Shown: positions 8,745 to 17,737 of the stretch, one piece after another
How positions within the stretch are numbered: the first letter of the stretch is position 1
Layout of the letters: every line of letters starts with the position of its first letter
DNA from: Virgibacillus sp. LDC-1
Lineage (GTDB): Bacteria > Bacillota > Bacilli > Bacillales > Amphibacillaceae
Assembly (NCBI RefSeq): GCF_030137545.1
Contig: NZ_JARUVL010000001.1
Location: forward strand, 310,070 to 374,069
Length of the DNA: 64,000 nucleotides
Reading direction: 5' to 3'
Notes under the pieces: generated by a model
Seen by the model: the letters and a program-made list of their open reading frames with translations, nothing else
Told to the model about the DNA's origin: nothing
Database searches by the model: none
Program-made: the position numbers and the translations under genes

Positions 8745-10439
8745 TTAATAATTTCGTTCGATCCAGCCGTCTGCATTCCATTGAATCCATTCTTTTAGAC
8801 CAGAGGCATAGGATAGAGACGTATTTGTGATATAGATACCTCGTCCATTGTAATACGTATCTGTTTGGTAGCGAATACGAATATGCGTTGTATCCTTTGG
8901 AATGACGACGTGGTCGGTTTCCCAATCTCTGCTATTTCCTGTGTAAGTTAATACAGTTGACCAATGATCACCATCATTGGAAACTTCCACATAACCAATA
9001 TCCGCATTCTCTTCTGTACGATACCAGGCCTGAAATGACAGCAATGCATCTTTCTTCAAGGAAACGGTCGTGGTGAGCTGATGATCAATATTGCTTCCAT
9101 AGCCAGAAAACCAAGCCTTTGTTTTTTTAGAAGGCATTGCAACAGGGATAGCATCTGCGACCTGTTGTGCCAGCTGTCTGCGTGCAGGGTTGGTAGAAAC
9201 CGTGTTTCGGGTCGGATGCACGCGATTCGTTAGAAGGATTGCAATTGTTCCGTTGTTTGGACTGACCACGATTGATGTTCCAGTATAACCTGTATGTCCC
9301 ATCGTAGCTTTATCTGTTAGACCATCCATATACCACATTTGATTAAGCTCCCAGCCGAGACCATGATCATCACCTGGGAAATTTGGAAGCTGGTTTTCAG
9401 TAAGAAGTTCAATCGTACTTGGTTTTAAAATTTGCTTTCCACCGTAAGACCCTTTATTTACATACATATGTGCGAGCTTAGCTAAATCATAAGCGGTGGA
9501 AAAAACACCTGTATGTCCAGCAACCCCTTCTAATGCCCATGCTTTTTCATCGTGAACAGTTCCCCAAACAATCCCTCGTCCTGTCCAAGGTTGAAATTCA
9601 GTTGCTGCTATTCGTTCCTTTAAATATGCTGGTGGATTGTACATGGTATCTGTCATTCCTAATGGTTCAATGATAGCTTCTTTTACATATTCATCCTGTC
9701 TGAGACCTGAAAGCCGTTCAATTAATACACCAAGTGTAATCATATTCAAATCACTATACGTATATGTTGTTCCAGGAGTGTTAGCTAAAGGATAGCGCAG
9801 CACATATTGTAACTTAGTTTCCCGATCTCCCTCTACATCATAAACAGGTGCGCTCGGTGCAAATCCGGAAGTATGCGTCATGAGCTGACGAATCGTAACT
9901 TCTTCCTTTCCATTATGAGCAAACTCCGGAAGATAAGCTGCAACAGGATCATCTAAGTCGAACAAACCTTCTTCATAAAGTTTCATTGCAGCTGTTGTCG
10001 TGAATATTTTACTAATCGAGGCGAGATCAAATATCGTGTCACGTTTCATTTGAATTGGTTCTTCTGCTTCTGTAAAGCGATCATCTTTGTATAGATAACT
10101 ATGTCCATAAGCTTTATGTTGAACAATATGTCCTCGTCGAGCTACAAGAGTCACTGCTCCAGGCATTGTGCCATTCTCAATCATTCCTTCCATAACGCTA
10201 TCAATTTCTTGTAGCGGCTCTTCTCGCATGCCAGCACCCGACGCAGAACCTGGGTGGAGAACAGGTGACAGTCTTCCGGGCTTGTCCCAAGGAAATGGAT
10301 ATTGCGTCGTTTTTTTCGAAGGGACGACTATTTCCCTTTGATTTGTTTCATAGGTCTGATTGAAACCAAGTGCATCATTAGGGATTATTATGATAAGCAA
10401 CAATAAGCTGGAAATGATAGATAAAAACTTTTTATACAT
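8745..10439 (-). CDS. amiE: Secreted serine hydrolase, beta-lactamase fold (AmiE/YbbE-like)
   Basis: A 564-residue exported protein with an N-terminal signal segment (SIISSLLLLIIIIPNDALG). The beta-lactamase/class C PBP domain spans about residues 70-430, with the nucleophile motif SISK in DLASISKIFTT, the tyrosine motif YSDLN and the third box GHTGYTG. A C-terminal beta-sandwich of about 110 residues (LSFQAWYRTEENAD through YYNGRGIYITN) may bind wall or sugar. In Bacillus subtilis the homologue AmiE removes peptides from MurNAc. Its operon partner here is namZ. A cre-like site lies upstream. Family and export are clear; the amidase role is from homology and context. Confidence 0.82.
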   Translation of the reverse strand: MYKKFLSIISSLLLLIIIIPNDALGFNQTYETNQREIVVPSKKTTQYPFPWDKPGRLSPVLHPGSASGAGMREEPLQEIDSVMEGMIENGTMPGAVTLVARRGHIVQHKAYGHSYLYKDDRFTEAEEPIQMKRDTIFDLASISKIFTTTAAMKLYEEGLFDLDDPVAAYLPEFAHNGKEEVTIRQLMTHTSGFAPSAPVYDVEGDRETKLQYVLRYPLANTPGTTYTYSDLNMITLGVLIERLSGLRQDEYVKEAIIEPLGMTDTMYNPPAYLKERIAATEFQPWTGRGIVWGTVHDEKAWALEGVAGHTGVFSTAYDLAKLAHMYVNKGSYGGKQILKPSTIELLTENQLPNFPGDDHGLGWELNQMWYMDGLTDKATMGHTGYTGTSIVVSPNNGTIAILLTNRVHPTRNTVSTNPARRQLAQQVADAIPVAMPSKKTKAWFSGYGSNIDHQLTTTVSLKKDALLSFQAWYRTEENADIGYVEVSNDGDHWSTVLTYTGNSRDWETDHVVIPKDTTHIRIRYQTDTYYNGRGIYITNTSLSYASGLKEWIQWNADGWIERNY

Positions 10440-10739
10440 CCTAGATATACCCCCCTTTTATCAATGAAAGTGCTTTCATAATTAAACATAAGCGATTGAA
10501 TTTAAATGCGTCCATCCATCTTATGTCTTAAAAAAGTTGGGAAAGTAAATATAATGAGGGAAAAAGAAGTAGGAATTTGGTAGAGGAAAGTATCTAGATT
10601 TTTTTAACAGTAATTAAAGAAGAGGCCCCAAGAAGGAAGCCTGTTGAATGTTATTATTGCCCATTATGTAGGAATAAAAGATGATGATATAAAGACATGT
10701 TTTTACGAGCGCTTACATTATGAAGAATAGGCGCTAAAA
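10440..10739. other. Intergenic region upstream of amiE
   Basis: This 300-base spacer holds the leader of the minus-strand amiE-namZ operon: a GGGGGG-type ribosome site around 10451-10456 and the cre-like palindrome at 10465-10478. The rest is AT-rich. I see no coding sequence and no clear terminator for the XRE gene at 10740 apart from its unstructured tail. Confidence 0.5.
10465..10478 (-). promoter_or_regulatory. cre-like CcpA site upstream of amiE-namZ
   Basis: The 14-mer TGAAAGTGCTTTCA matches the Bacillus cre consensus at 13 of 14 positions and is palindromic except for the central two bases. It lies 26 bases before the amiE start, in the leader or promoter region. Catabolite repression of muropeptide recycling is a reasonable inference. 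Confidence 0.6.
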
Positions 10740-11000
10740 TTACTTTGTTTTAAGCGGACTTATTTCCGCATTCGCATCATTGATTAGCTCTTTTACTGGT
10801 ACGTTTAAAGCAGATGCAAGCTTGTAAAGGTTCAAAATAGAGACATTTCGTTTCCCGTTTTCTATTTCTGTGTAGTAGGACCGAGAAAATCCTGCTGATT
10901 CAGAAAGCTCCTCTTGTGTAAATCCTTTTTCTAATCGATAGAACTTTAAATGATCACCAACTAATTTTAAGAATAACAATTCAGATTGCGTATATGCCAT
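10740..11000 (-). CDS. Small XRE-family DNA-binding protein
   Basis: An 86-residue protein made almost entirely of a Cro/C1-type helix-turn-helix domain. Helices 2 and 3 are visible in FTQEELSESAGFSRSYYTEIENGKR, followed by the typical LNLYKLASALNV segment. I chose the ATG at 11000 because GGTGAT precedes it at a normal distance; an in-frame ATG at 11012 would add four residues. No operon partner or effector domain is present. It sits alone between the cell-wall recycling genes and hemAT, so the target is unknown. It is not SinR, which is encoded later in the window. Confidence 0.82.
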   Translation of the reverse strand: MAYTQSELLFLKLVGDHLKFYRLEKGFTQEELSESAGFSRSYYTEIENGKRNVSILNLYKLASALNVPVKELINDANAEISPLKTK

Positions 11001-11012
11001 TTCAATCACCAT

Positions 11013-11401
11013 ACCTTTGCTGTGTTTTTTATATGCTTTAACGCTGGTGGGTATATATTCCTATTATTACACCATAATTTATTAAATAGGTCTAAATAAC
11101 TATTGTTATAAATATTACAACATAATGACGATGAATCCACCTGTTTTAAGTGACATTAAAGAAGCGTTTGCGGTAATAGAATTTAGTTCGGAGCACCTGC
11201 TTTAAACTAAGAATTCGAGGCGTTATTAAATAATTACTCTTCTACTTCTTATATCGGTACATATTGCATGAATATGTAAAAAAAATTTAAAAATTATTTA
11301 TTATTTATTCATAATTGGAAAATTAATCCTGGGTATAAAGTTTTATATTAAAAAAACCGATAAATAACAGGGAACATTACTTTTAAAATGAGGAGAATTT
11401 C
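11013..11401. other. Intergenic region, XRE gene to hemAT
   Basis: A very AT-rich 389-base gap between divergent genes. The right end carries the sigma-D-like promoter of hemAT. No credible open reading frame or RNA structure was recognised in the remainder. Confidence 0.5.
11336..11363 (+). promoter_or_regulatory. Sigma-D-like promoter of hemAT
   Basis: TAAA at 11336-11339, a 16-base spacer and ACCGATAA at 11356-11363 resemble the flagellar sigma-D consensus TAAA-N15-GCCGATAT. It lies 38 bases upstream of the hemAT start, which fits a chemotaxis gene. Confidence 0.65.
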
Positions 11402-12712
11402 ATGAAAACCAAGCTATTTCAAAAAAAAGCATCACGAACAAAAGGAATTACATTGGAGGGGTTATTAGAGGAAGCATCACCACAGCTTCATGTGACAAAG
11501 GGAAGCGATTTAGAAAAACAATTAAAAATGCTAGATTTATCGCTTGAAGATTTGGCTATTGCTCAAGTTTTAAAGCCATTTGTAGAAAAAGACGTATCAC
11601 AGATTGTAGATCATTTTTATCAAAACCTGGAGCATAATCCAAAACTATTGGAACTGATTAGCGCAAACAGCTCGATTAGTCGTTTGAAAACGACATTAAC
11701 GAAACATATTGTTGAAATGTTTAATGGCGTATTAGATGAAGATTATATGAAAAAGCGCATGATAATTGCAAAAATTCATGTCAAAATAGGCTTAACCCAA
11801 AAGTGGTATATCGCTTCCTTTGAGAAAATCTTTAATGGTCTAATGGAAATACTGATAAAGCAATTCCATTTACAAAAAGATCGTGTAAACATTCTAAAAG
11901 TAATTAATAAGCTATTAAATTTAGAACAGCAGGTTGTATTAGAAGCCTATGATGAAGAAGCAAATCGTGAAAGGGAGGAAGTTTCTGCAGCGAAATCACG
12001 ATTAATTCAGCAACTTGACGATACAGCAGCTGATCTCGGACGAATGACAGAGGATACGACTGCTTCTTTACAAGAGATGACTGCGCAAATTGGAACAATT
12101 ACAGCGAATGCAAAGGTAAGTACAGAGGTTTCTGAAGGCGCATTACATGCTGCTGTAGATGGAAAAATGCGTATAGGAGAAATGGAACATTCACTACAAC
12201 GCGTTAATGTAAGTGCAAGCAAAGTAATTGAGGATATGGAAGGATTAGAAGCACGCTCAACACAAATAAAAGAAATCATCCAAATTGTAAAATCTATTGC
12301 AGAGCAAACGAACTTGCTTGCACTAAATGCTTCTATTGAGGCCGCAAGAGCGGGAGAATATGGCAGAGGGTTTGCGGTCGTTGCCGATGAAATACGCAAA
12401 TTATCCGAACAAACAGCGCATTCTGTTACAGATGTTACAGAGCTCGTAAATCAAACAAACACACAAATTACGTTAAGTGCAGCTTCCATTAAAGAGGTGG
12501 AAGGTCATCTTACAGGAATGGGCGTACGTTTAAAGGAAGCAGAGCAAACATTTACGACGATTCATGAAGGGATGGTTAATACGGAACGAAGCAATGAAAG
12601 CATTCAACAGGATTTAGAGAGCTTTGATGAAGTGATTTGTCAAATTGCTGAGGGAGCGACGACTGTTACCGAGACGATTGATCAATTAAATCAAATGATT
12701 GAAAATGGTTGA
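11402..12712 (+). CDS. hemAT: Heme-based aerotaxis transducer HemAT
   Basis: A 436-residue soluble chemoreceptor with no membrane segment. Residues about 35-185 form the globin sensor domain: the proximal heme ligand is His126 in [15 protein letters not shown], and Tyr73 in DHFYQNLEH matches the conserved distal tyrosine of Bacillus HemAT. The C-terminal half is the methyl-accepting signalling coiled coil with the hairpin tip [25 protein letters not shown] (residues about 301-325). It senses oxygen and signals to CheA/CheW, which are encoded further on. A sigma-D-like promoter and an AGGAG ribosome site support the start. Confidence 0.95.
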   Translation: MKTKLFQKKASRTKGITLEGLLEEASPQLHVTKGSDLEKQLKMLDLSLEDLAIAQVLKPFVEKDVSQIVDHFYQNLEHNPKLLELISANSSISRLKTTLTKHIVEMFNGVLDEDYMKKRMIIAKIHVKIGLTQKWYIASFEKIFNGLMEILIKQFHLQKDRVNILKVINKLLNLEQQVVLEAYDEEANREREEVSAAKSRLIQQLDDTAADLGRMTEDTTASLQEMTAQIGTITANAKVSTEVSEGALHAAVDGKMRIGEMEHSLQRVNVSASKVIEDMEGLEARSTQIKEIIQIVKSIAEQTNLLALNASIEAARAGEYGRGFAVVADEIRKLSEQTAHSVTDVTELVNQTNTQITLSAASIKEVEGHLTGMGVRLKEAEQTFTTIHEGMVNTERSNESIQQDLESFDEVICQIAEGATTVTETIDQLNQMIENG

Positions 12713-12794
12713 GTTCAATGAAAGCATAATTCCTTCAATCTACAAGGATTTTTCAATTAAAATAGATTTTCTAAAAAAAAAATAAAAAAACTAT

Positions 12795-12821
12795 TAAACA
12801 TTTTTTGTGGGATGCCGATAA
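12795..12821 (+). promoter_or_regulatory. Sigma-D promoter of hag
   Basis: TAAA at 12795-12798, exactly 15 bases of spacer and GCCGATAA at 12814-12821 give a near-perfect sigma-D promoter. A leader of about 145 bases separates it from the flagellin start. Confidence 0.92.
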
Positions 12822-12892
12822 TAATAATGAAACATGTTAAACGTGCTTTTTTAAAAAGGCATGCAGCCATGATTTCACTATAAATGGGTAAT

Positions 12893-12963
12893 AACTCTCT
12901 ATAGAGTTGTTATATATGCGAGACACAAGGATGTGGATCGTAAAACTAAAAATACATGGAGGT
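12893..12963 (+). promoter_or_regulatory. hag leader with two CsrA-type binding sites and a hairpin
   Basis: ACACAAGGATGT at 12923-12934 matches the CsrA consensus RUACARGGAUGU at 11 of 12 positions. A second site, ATACATGGAGGT at 12952-12963, matches 10 of 12 and includes the Shine-Dalgarno sequence. A small hairpin (AACTCT with AGAGTT, 12893-12908) lies just upstream. This is the layout by which CsrA represses hag translation in Bacillus subtilis. No csrA or fliW gene lies in the window. Confidence 0.75.
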
Positions 12964-12972
12964 AGATTAATC

Positions 12973-13797
12973 ATGAGAATTAATCACAACATTGCGGCAC
13001 TTAATACGTACCGCCAACTATCAGGTAATAACACACAAGTACAAGGATCTTTAGAAAAGCTTTCTTCCGGTCTTCGTATTAACAAAGCTGGAGATGACGC
13101 TGCTGGTCTAGCAATCTCTGAAAAAATGCGTGGACAAATCAGAGGTCTTGAAATGGCTTCTAAAAACGCACAAGATGGTATTTCTTTAATCCAAACTGCT
13201 GAAGGTGCTTTAAACGAAACACACAGCATTTTACAACGTATGCGTGAACTAGCTGTTCAAAGTGCTAGTGATACAAACACTACAAGTGACCGTGCAGAGC
13301 TTCAAAAAGAAGTTGACCAATTAGTAGAAGAAATCGATCGTATTGCAAACAATACAGAATTCAACACGAAGAAATTACTTGACGGTTCTTTAAGTGGAGC
13401 AGCTAATGCTTTAACTTTCCACATTGGAGCTAACTCTGGTCAATCTATTACACTAGAAATCGCTTCTATGACTGCAAGTGGATTAGGTGTAAGCGGACTT
13501 TCAATTAGTGGTCAAGCTACTGCAAACACAGCGATTACTACAATCCAAACAGCAATTGATGCAGTATCTGCTGAGCGTGCGAAGCTTGGTGCTAACCAAA
13601 ACCGCCTAGAGCATACAATCAACAACCTAGGTGCTTCTGCTGAAAACCTAACTGCTGCTGAGTCTCGTATCCGTGACGTTGACATGGCAAAAGAAATGAT
13701 GGCATTCACGAAGAACAACATTCTTACTCAAGCTGCACAAGCTATGCTTGCACAAGCTAACCAACAACCACAAGGTGTTCTTCAACTACTTCGTTAA
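12973..13797 (+). CDS. hag: Flagellin
   Basis: A 274-residue flagellin, close to the size of Bacillus subtilis Hag. The conserved N-terminal D0/D1 domain begins [16 protein letters not shown] and includes [18 protein letters not shown]. The C-terminal D1/D0 domain ends with [20 protein letters not shown]. The variable middle is very short, so surface-exposed sequence is limited. The start is the ATG nine bases after GGAGGT; an in-frame start 66 bases upstream falls in the regulated leader. Codon use is of the highly expressed type. A perfect terminator follows, so it is monocistronic, and Maf-type glycosylation genes are next to it. Confidence 0.98.
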   Translation: MRINHNIAALNTYRQLSGNNTQVQGSLEKLSSGLRINKAGDDAAGLAISEKMRGQIRGLEMASKNAQDGISLIQTAEGALNETHSILQRMRELAVQSASDTNTTSDRAELQKEVDQLVEEIDRIANNTEFNTKKLLDGSLSGAANALTFHIGANSGQSITLEIASMTASGLGVSGLSISGQATANTAITTIQTAIDAVSAERAKLGANQNRLEHTINNLGASAENLTAAESRIRDVDMAKEMMAFTKNNILTQAAQAMLAQANQQPQGVLQLLR

Positions 13798-13809
13798 GAC
13801 ATATGAAGC

Positions 13810-13846
13810 AAAAAATGCGTTCCATATTTTATGGAACGCATTTTTT
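13810..13846 (+). terminator. Strong terminator of hag
   Basis: A 16-bp perfect stem (13810-13825 with 13831-13846) closes an ATTTT loop, with the last six bases forming the T tract. The A-rich left arm gives a T tract on the minus strand too, so it may also serve the convergent Maf gene. Confidence 0.95.
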
Positions 13847-13873
13847 CATGTTTTTAAAGGTTAACTTTATACG

Positions 13874-15148
13874 CTACTTTTTTATCGCATTTTCAACAAA
13901 TGTTTGTAAAGAAACATGCTGCCAATGATTAATGTATGCGCCACCTTCTGTACAGTTATATAATGCAAGATTCGGATGCGTTTTCGCATATTGTTCAAAC
14001 CATTTTCGATAAATTGATAAGTTTCTTGCCGTAGGAATCATTTTTTCACCGTAATAGTCAAGTGTTTCGTGTAAAGTGGATGAAGTATCAATAGAACGGT
14101 GTAGATGTGCCCCTTGTACATGACTTGCTCCATCGGTAAATGCTAGATCCTGTCCAGCAAGAGCGATTTGCTCTGCACCAAAATAAACCATCAAATCAAG
14201 TAGTGCTGTAGCAACAGAGCCACCGGTTTCGATTAATGGGTCGTCACAATTTTTAGCATACTCCTCTGCAGGGAGAAAACCGCGTTGCCACATTATATAT
14301 TTAGGCCCTTGATGTAGGGCAACTGTCTCATGGTACGCTGTACTCAAGTAAAATAAAGGTGTATTCGGCAAACAAACGTCGTTAAACTGGCTTGTTGTTT
14401 GTGGATTCGCATCAATTAAGCAAAAAAAGTCAGGTGTTATTCCATGTGCTAGTAAAGGCTTTAATGCAGTACCGACCGCTCCTAGAATAAATTTATCTTC
14501 CTGTTGAATCTCCTTTAATCGCTTCATATGTTTATTTAAGGAAGGACCAGCTGAGATCAATATCATTGGTGAACCTTTATATTTATTTTTAAAGGTGGCA
14601 ATTCCTTTAAAGGTTGTTTTTGTATTCAGCTTAAAATTTTCTTCTAGCCTCTTAAGCTGATTATGGAGTGAATTATTTTGAAATTGAATGTCTTCTAGCA
14701 TTGTTCTAATTGTGGCAAATCTGGTCGGGATGATATCCAACCCGCTTTTATGTATGAGCAAATTACGCGTTGAAATATTTGTGAAAAGCCCTTCTTGCTG
14801 TTCTTTTGATAATGTCGGAAAACAAATATGCTCTACGTTCGCTTTGTCTTTAATAGGGGGCATGAATTCGCTTTTCTGGAACCATGTAAAGTACGTTTCA
14901 TTAAATTCGAGTACACGAATTGGAAGATTAGGTATCGCGTCGGCAAGCTTTAAAATATGATAGCCAGCACCAGTTCCAACCACAGTCACTTCTTTGTCTT
15001 TATTTAAATGTTTTCGTGCATTTTCTACCCAAGCATCTGCCTCGCGAAGTGGATTATACTTACTATGAAATATGAGCGGGCTTGATGCATCTGTATGTTC
15101 AACTTTTATTGTTGGTACGGTTTTTGTATCTATTATTGTCATACGCAA
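13874..15148 (-). CDS. Motility-associated factor (Maf/MptE-like, DUF115), short form
   Basis: A 424-residue member of the Maf family of flagellin nonulosonate glycosyltransferases. The central MptE-like domain shows SAGPSLNKHMKRLKEI, LGAVGTALKPLL and DFFCLIDANPQT; FAGQDL-type sequence follows in IALAGQDLAFTDG. The start is a TTG set 8 bases after GGAGG; an ATG six bases inside is the alternative. It lies next to hag and is divergent from a second Maf gene, which suggests flagellin modification. Which sugar is transferred cannot be told from the sequence, and no nonulosonate biosynthesis genes are present here. Confidence 0.85.
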   Translation of the reverse strand: MRMTIIDTKTVPTIKVEHTDASSPLIFHSKYNPLREADAWVENARKHLNKDKEVTVVGTGAGYHILKLADAIPNLPIRVLEFNETYFTWFQKSEFMPPIKDKANVEHICFPTLSKEQQEGLFTNISTRNLLIHKSGLDIIPTRFATIRTMLEDIQFQNNSLHNQLKRLEENFKLNTKTTFKGIATFKNKYKGSPMILISAGPSLNKHMKRLKEIQQEDKFILGAVGTALKPLLAHGITPDFFCLIDANPQTTSQFNDVCLPNTPLFYLSTAYHETVALHQGPKYIMWQRGFLPAEEYAKNCDDPLIETGGSVATALLDLMVYFGAEQIALAGQDLAFTDGASHVQGAHLHRSIDTSSTLHETLDYYGEKMIPTARNLSIYRKWFEQYAKTHPNLALYNCTEGGAYINHWQHVSLQTFVENAIKK

Positions 15149-15218
15149 GGAAAACACCTCCACTCTCTACTATATTTGTTTTCTATTTGTCTGTCACGAA
15201 AAAATCATGGTGTGTGCT

Positions 15219-15245
15219 TGAAAGTCGATTCGAACTATCCGATAA
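15219..15245 (+). promoter_or_regulatory. Sigma-D-like promoter of the second Maf operon
   Basis: TGAA at 15219-15222, a 15-base spacer and TCCGATAA at 15238-15245 are close to the sigma-D consensus. The site lies 31 bases upstream of the first gene of the operon and would link these genes to flagellin expression. Confidence 0.55.
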
Positions 15246-15275
15246 TAATAGAAAAGACATTACCTGGAGGATACT

Positions 15276-15884
15276 ATGCAATTACAAATAAATAATGAAT
15301 TTATGGTGCTCGATAATAAGGAAAATGCAATCCAAGTCATTTATGAACAAGTTAATAAATTGATAGAAGAAAAGGAACTCGTTTTTAGTCACTTACTTGT
15401 AGATGGCATCGAAGTATATGAAAAGCATGAGGAATACTTTAATGCGCATGGCGATTCCATTCAATTGGTTGAGGTTATTGTTAAAACGAAAAAAGAAATG
15501 CTATGGGAAACAATGCAATCTATAAATAATTATTTGAATGGTGCTGTACCTGCACTAAAAGAATTAGTAGATGCAAGCTATGAACAATTTACCGACAAAA
15601 CATGGAATGGAATTGATCAATTAGCAGAAGGCATGCAATGGATTTTACAATTTATGGCGACAACGAAATCGATTGAGCAAAAGCCAGCACATTGGGAAGA
15701 TGTAGAGAAGGCCATCACTGCATGTGAAAAAAGCTTTCAACAATTAATGGAAGCAATTGAGATGCAGGATTTTATCTTGATCTCAGATATTCTTTCTTAT
15801 GAAGTCACGCCAGCACTTGAGATGTTAGCAGCTAGTTTAGCTGTTTCTTTAGAAGACAAGGAGTATTTAAATTATGCTAATTGA
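15276..15884 (+). CDS. Conserved hypothetical protein of the Maf operon
   Basis: A 202-residue protein with no signal peptide or membrane segment; I do not recognise a named family. It is rich in predicted helix with many acidic residues and hydrophobic heptad-like spacing in the second half (LAEGMQWILQFMATT and CEKSFQQLMEAIEMQD). CTGGAGG precedes the ATG. The last 11 bases overlap the start of the second Maf gene, so the two are translationally coupled and probably work together in flagellin modification. It could be a chaperone or adaptor for flagellin or Maf, but that is only inference. Confidence 0.75.
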   Translation: MQLQINNEFMVLDNKENAIQVIYEQVNKLIEEKELVFSHLLVDGIEVYEKHEEYFNAHGDSIQLVEVIVKTKKEMLWETMQSINNYLNGAVPALKELVDASYEQFTDKTWNGIDQLAEGMQWILQFMATTKSIEQKPAHWEDVEKAITACEKSFQQLMEAIEMQDFILISDILSYEVTPALEMLAASLAVSLEDKEYLNYAN

Positions 15885-17721
15885 TAATACACTGTTTTTA
15901 CGAAATAGATTCCCACAGCTTCGTAAAACGATGTTAGAGAATGAATATAACATAGCTGATTTTCAAGTTATTGATTCCAAATCAGGGCCAAAAACGATTC
16001 AAGTAGAGATAGAATCAGACAAGCAGCGAATGATCCATAGCATGTATGATCCTGTTCGTGAAGCAGAGCGAATTATTGCTTCTCATGCTGACACGATTAC
16101 GGAGGATACACATGTCTTTTTTTATGGGATAGGAATGGGATATCATGTCGAAAGATTTATCTCTCAATTTCCTGGGAACTCGTATTCGTTGTTTGAGCCC
16201 GTTCCAGAAATTTTCTCAGCAATGACAGCGAATAAATTGTTACAGGAGATGGCGACAGAGAACTTAAAGGCGCTTTACATTGATTATCCGAATAATACGG
16301 ATGCATATATTCACGAATTTCAACGGAATAACAAAGCGATACATATCATTATGTTGCCAAGCTATGAAACTGTTTTTCCAGAACAAACGAAAAAATTCCG
16401 TAAAAAGATTAAACAAGCGATATTGGATCGACGGACAAACTTATATACAAATGTGAATTACCAAAAAAGATGGATCAAAAATAGTTTTCTAAATTTTGAA
16501 CATGTATTACAGACACCAAATCTACTTCATGATGATATAGGAAAGCAATTCGAGGGGAAGCCTGCTATTATCGTGTCGGCGGGACCATCCTTAAAAGAAG
16601 AAATCGATAATATAAGATATATTAAGGAACATAATCTTGCTTATATTTTTTCGGTAGGGTCTGCAATAAATTCCTTGCTTGAGTTTGACATATTACCAGA
16701 TGCAGTATTTACCTATGATCCAAGTGAGACGAATCAAAACGTATTTAAAAAAATGATTGAGAAAGGTATTGAAGACATTCCAATGGTGTTTGGCTCTAGT
16801 GTAGGCTATGAAACATTACAGAAATACAAGGGGCCGAAAATGCATTTTATTACGACACAGGATCGAACATCCTTCTACTTCTTGGAAGACCAATTAAATG
16901 TTGAAAAAGATTTAATACTTGATGCCCCATCTATCGCTGTTATGACATTTCAAATATTAAATAAGCTTGGGGCTTCGCCAATTATATTTGCAGGTCAGAA
17001 CCTTGGCTATTTACATAATCGCCTTTATTCAGAAGGAGTTACATACGATCATATCCAATCAACAATTGGCAAAGAACAGTTAGAACATGCTATTACAACG
17101 CTTGATGTGTATGGAAATGAAATTAAAACGAATGTTGGCTTTAATAAAATGCGAGAAGGTATTGAAAGCTTTGCTGATTACTATAAAGCAACTCGGTTTA
17201 TCAATACAACAAAGGGTGGCGCAGCAATTAAAGGCGTTCCTTTTCAACCATTAGAAGAAGTCATTCAATCATTGCTAGACAAACCACTTGACACGAAAAT
17301 CGACGCCAAGCTGGTACCAAGTTATGAAAAGAAAGGAATTCAGAAGAAATATACGGAGCTTCAAAAAAGTATCCAATCGTTTCATGCTTTATTGAAACGA
17401 TTTGAAGGGTTAATTGTACAAATAAAGACTTCTACCGCAAAGAAACAGAGAGTTGAAATGCAAAAGCATTTACAAAGCTTTGATTCCCTTTATGCGGAAA
17501 TGGTTAAAAATACGTATTTTAACTATTTTCTTTCTTATTTTATACGTGTGCATGTAACCTTTTTATCCAACGAAATTAATGAATTGAATGGAGAAAGGGA
17601 TTTTCTTATCAAGGGAAAACGAATTGCGGCAACCTTTGCCACTTTTCTACAACAATGTAAAAATGGAAGTAGGGAATTAGAAGACTTGATACCAAGCGTT
17701 ATCGAAGGTATACAAGACTAG
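15874..17721 (+). CDS. Motility-associated factor (Maf/MptE-like, DUF115), long form
   Basis: A 615-residue Maf-family protein, second in its operon and coupled by an 11-base overlap to the upstream gene. An N-terminal Rossmann-like part contains YGIGMGYHVERFI and YSLFEPVPEIF. The central domain has VSAGPSLKEEIDNI, FSVGSAINSLLEF and DAVFTYDPSETN, then FAGQNLGYLHNRLYSEG. A helical C-terminal extension of about 130 residues follows. It is longer than the divergent paralogue at 13874. Maf proteins attach pseudaminic or legionaminic acid to flagellin; the context with hag fits, and the donor is unknown. Confidence 0.88.
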   Translation: MLIDNTLFLRNRFPQLRKTMLENEYNIADFQVIDSKSGPKTIQVEIESDKQRMIHSMYDPVREAERIIASHADTITEDTHVFFYGIGMGYHVERFISQFPGNSYSLFEPVPEIFSAMTANKLLQEMATENLKALYIDYPNNTDAYIHEFQRNNKAIHIIMLPSYETVFPEQTKKFRKKIKQAILDRRTNLYTNVNYQKRWIKNSFLNFEHVLQTPNLLHDDIGKQFEGKPAIIVSAGPSLKEEIDNIRYIKEHNLAYIFSVGSAINSLLEFDILPDAVFTYDPSETNQNVFKKMIEKGIEDIPMVFGSSVGYETLQKYKGPKMHFITTQDRTSFYFLEDQLNVEKDLILDAPSIAVMTFQILNKLGASPIIFAGQNLGYLHNRLYSEGVTYDHIQSTIGKEQLEHAITTLDVYGNEIKTNVGFNKMREGIESFADYYKATRFINTTKGGAAIKGVPFQPLEEVIQSLLDKPLDTKIDAKLVPSYEKKGIQKKYTELQKSIQSFHALLKRFEGLIVQIKTSTAKKQRVEMQKHLQSFDSLYAEMVKNTYFNYFLSYFIRVHVTFLSNEINELNGERDFLIKGKRIAATFATFLQQCKNGSRELEDLIPSVIEGIQD

Positions 17722-17737
17722 TATTGGAGGAACTGCT

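Noticed and set aside
8728..8925. N-terminal extension of the namZ frame to an ATG at 8925
   Set aside because: It overlaps the 3' end of the amiE-like gene, has no ribosome site and precedes a clear AGGAGGG-TTG start with a signal peptide at 8727.
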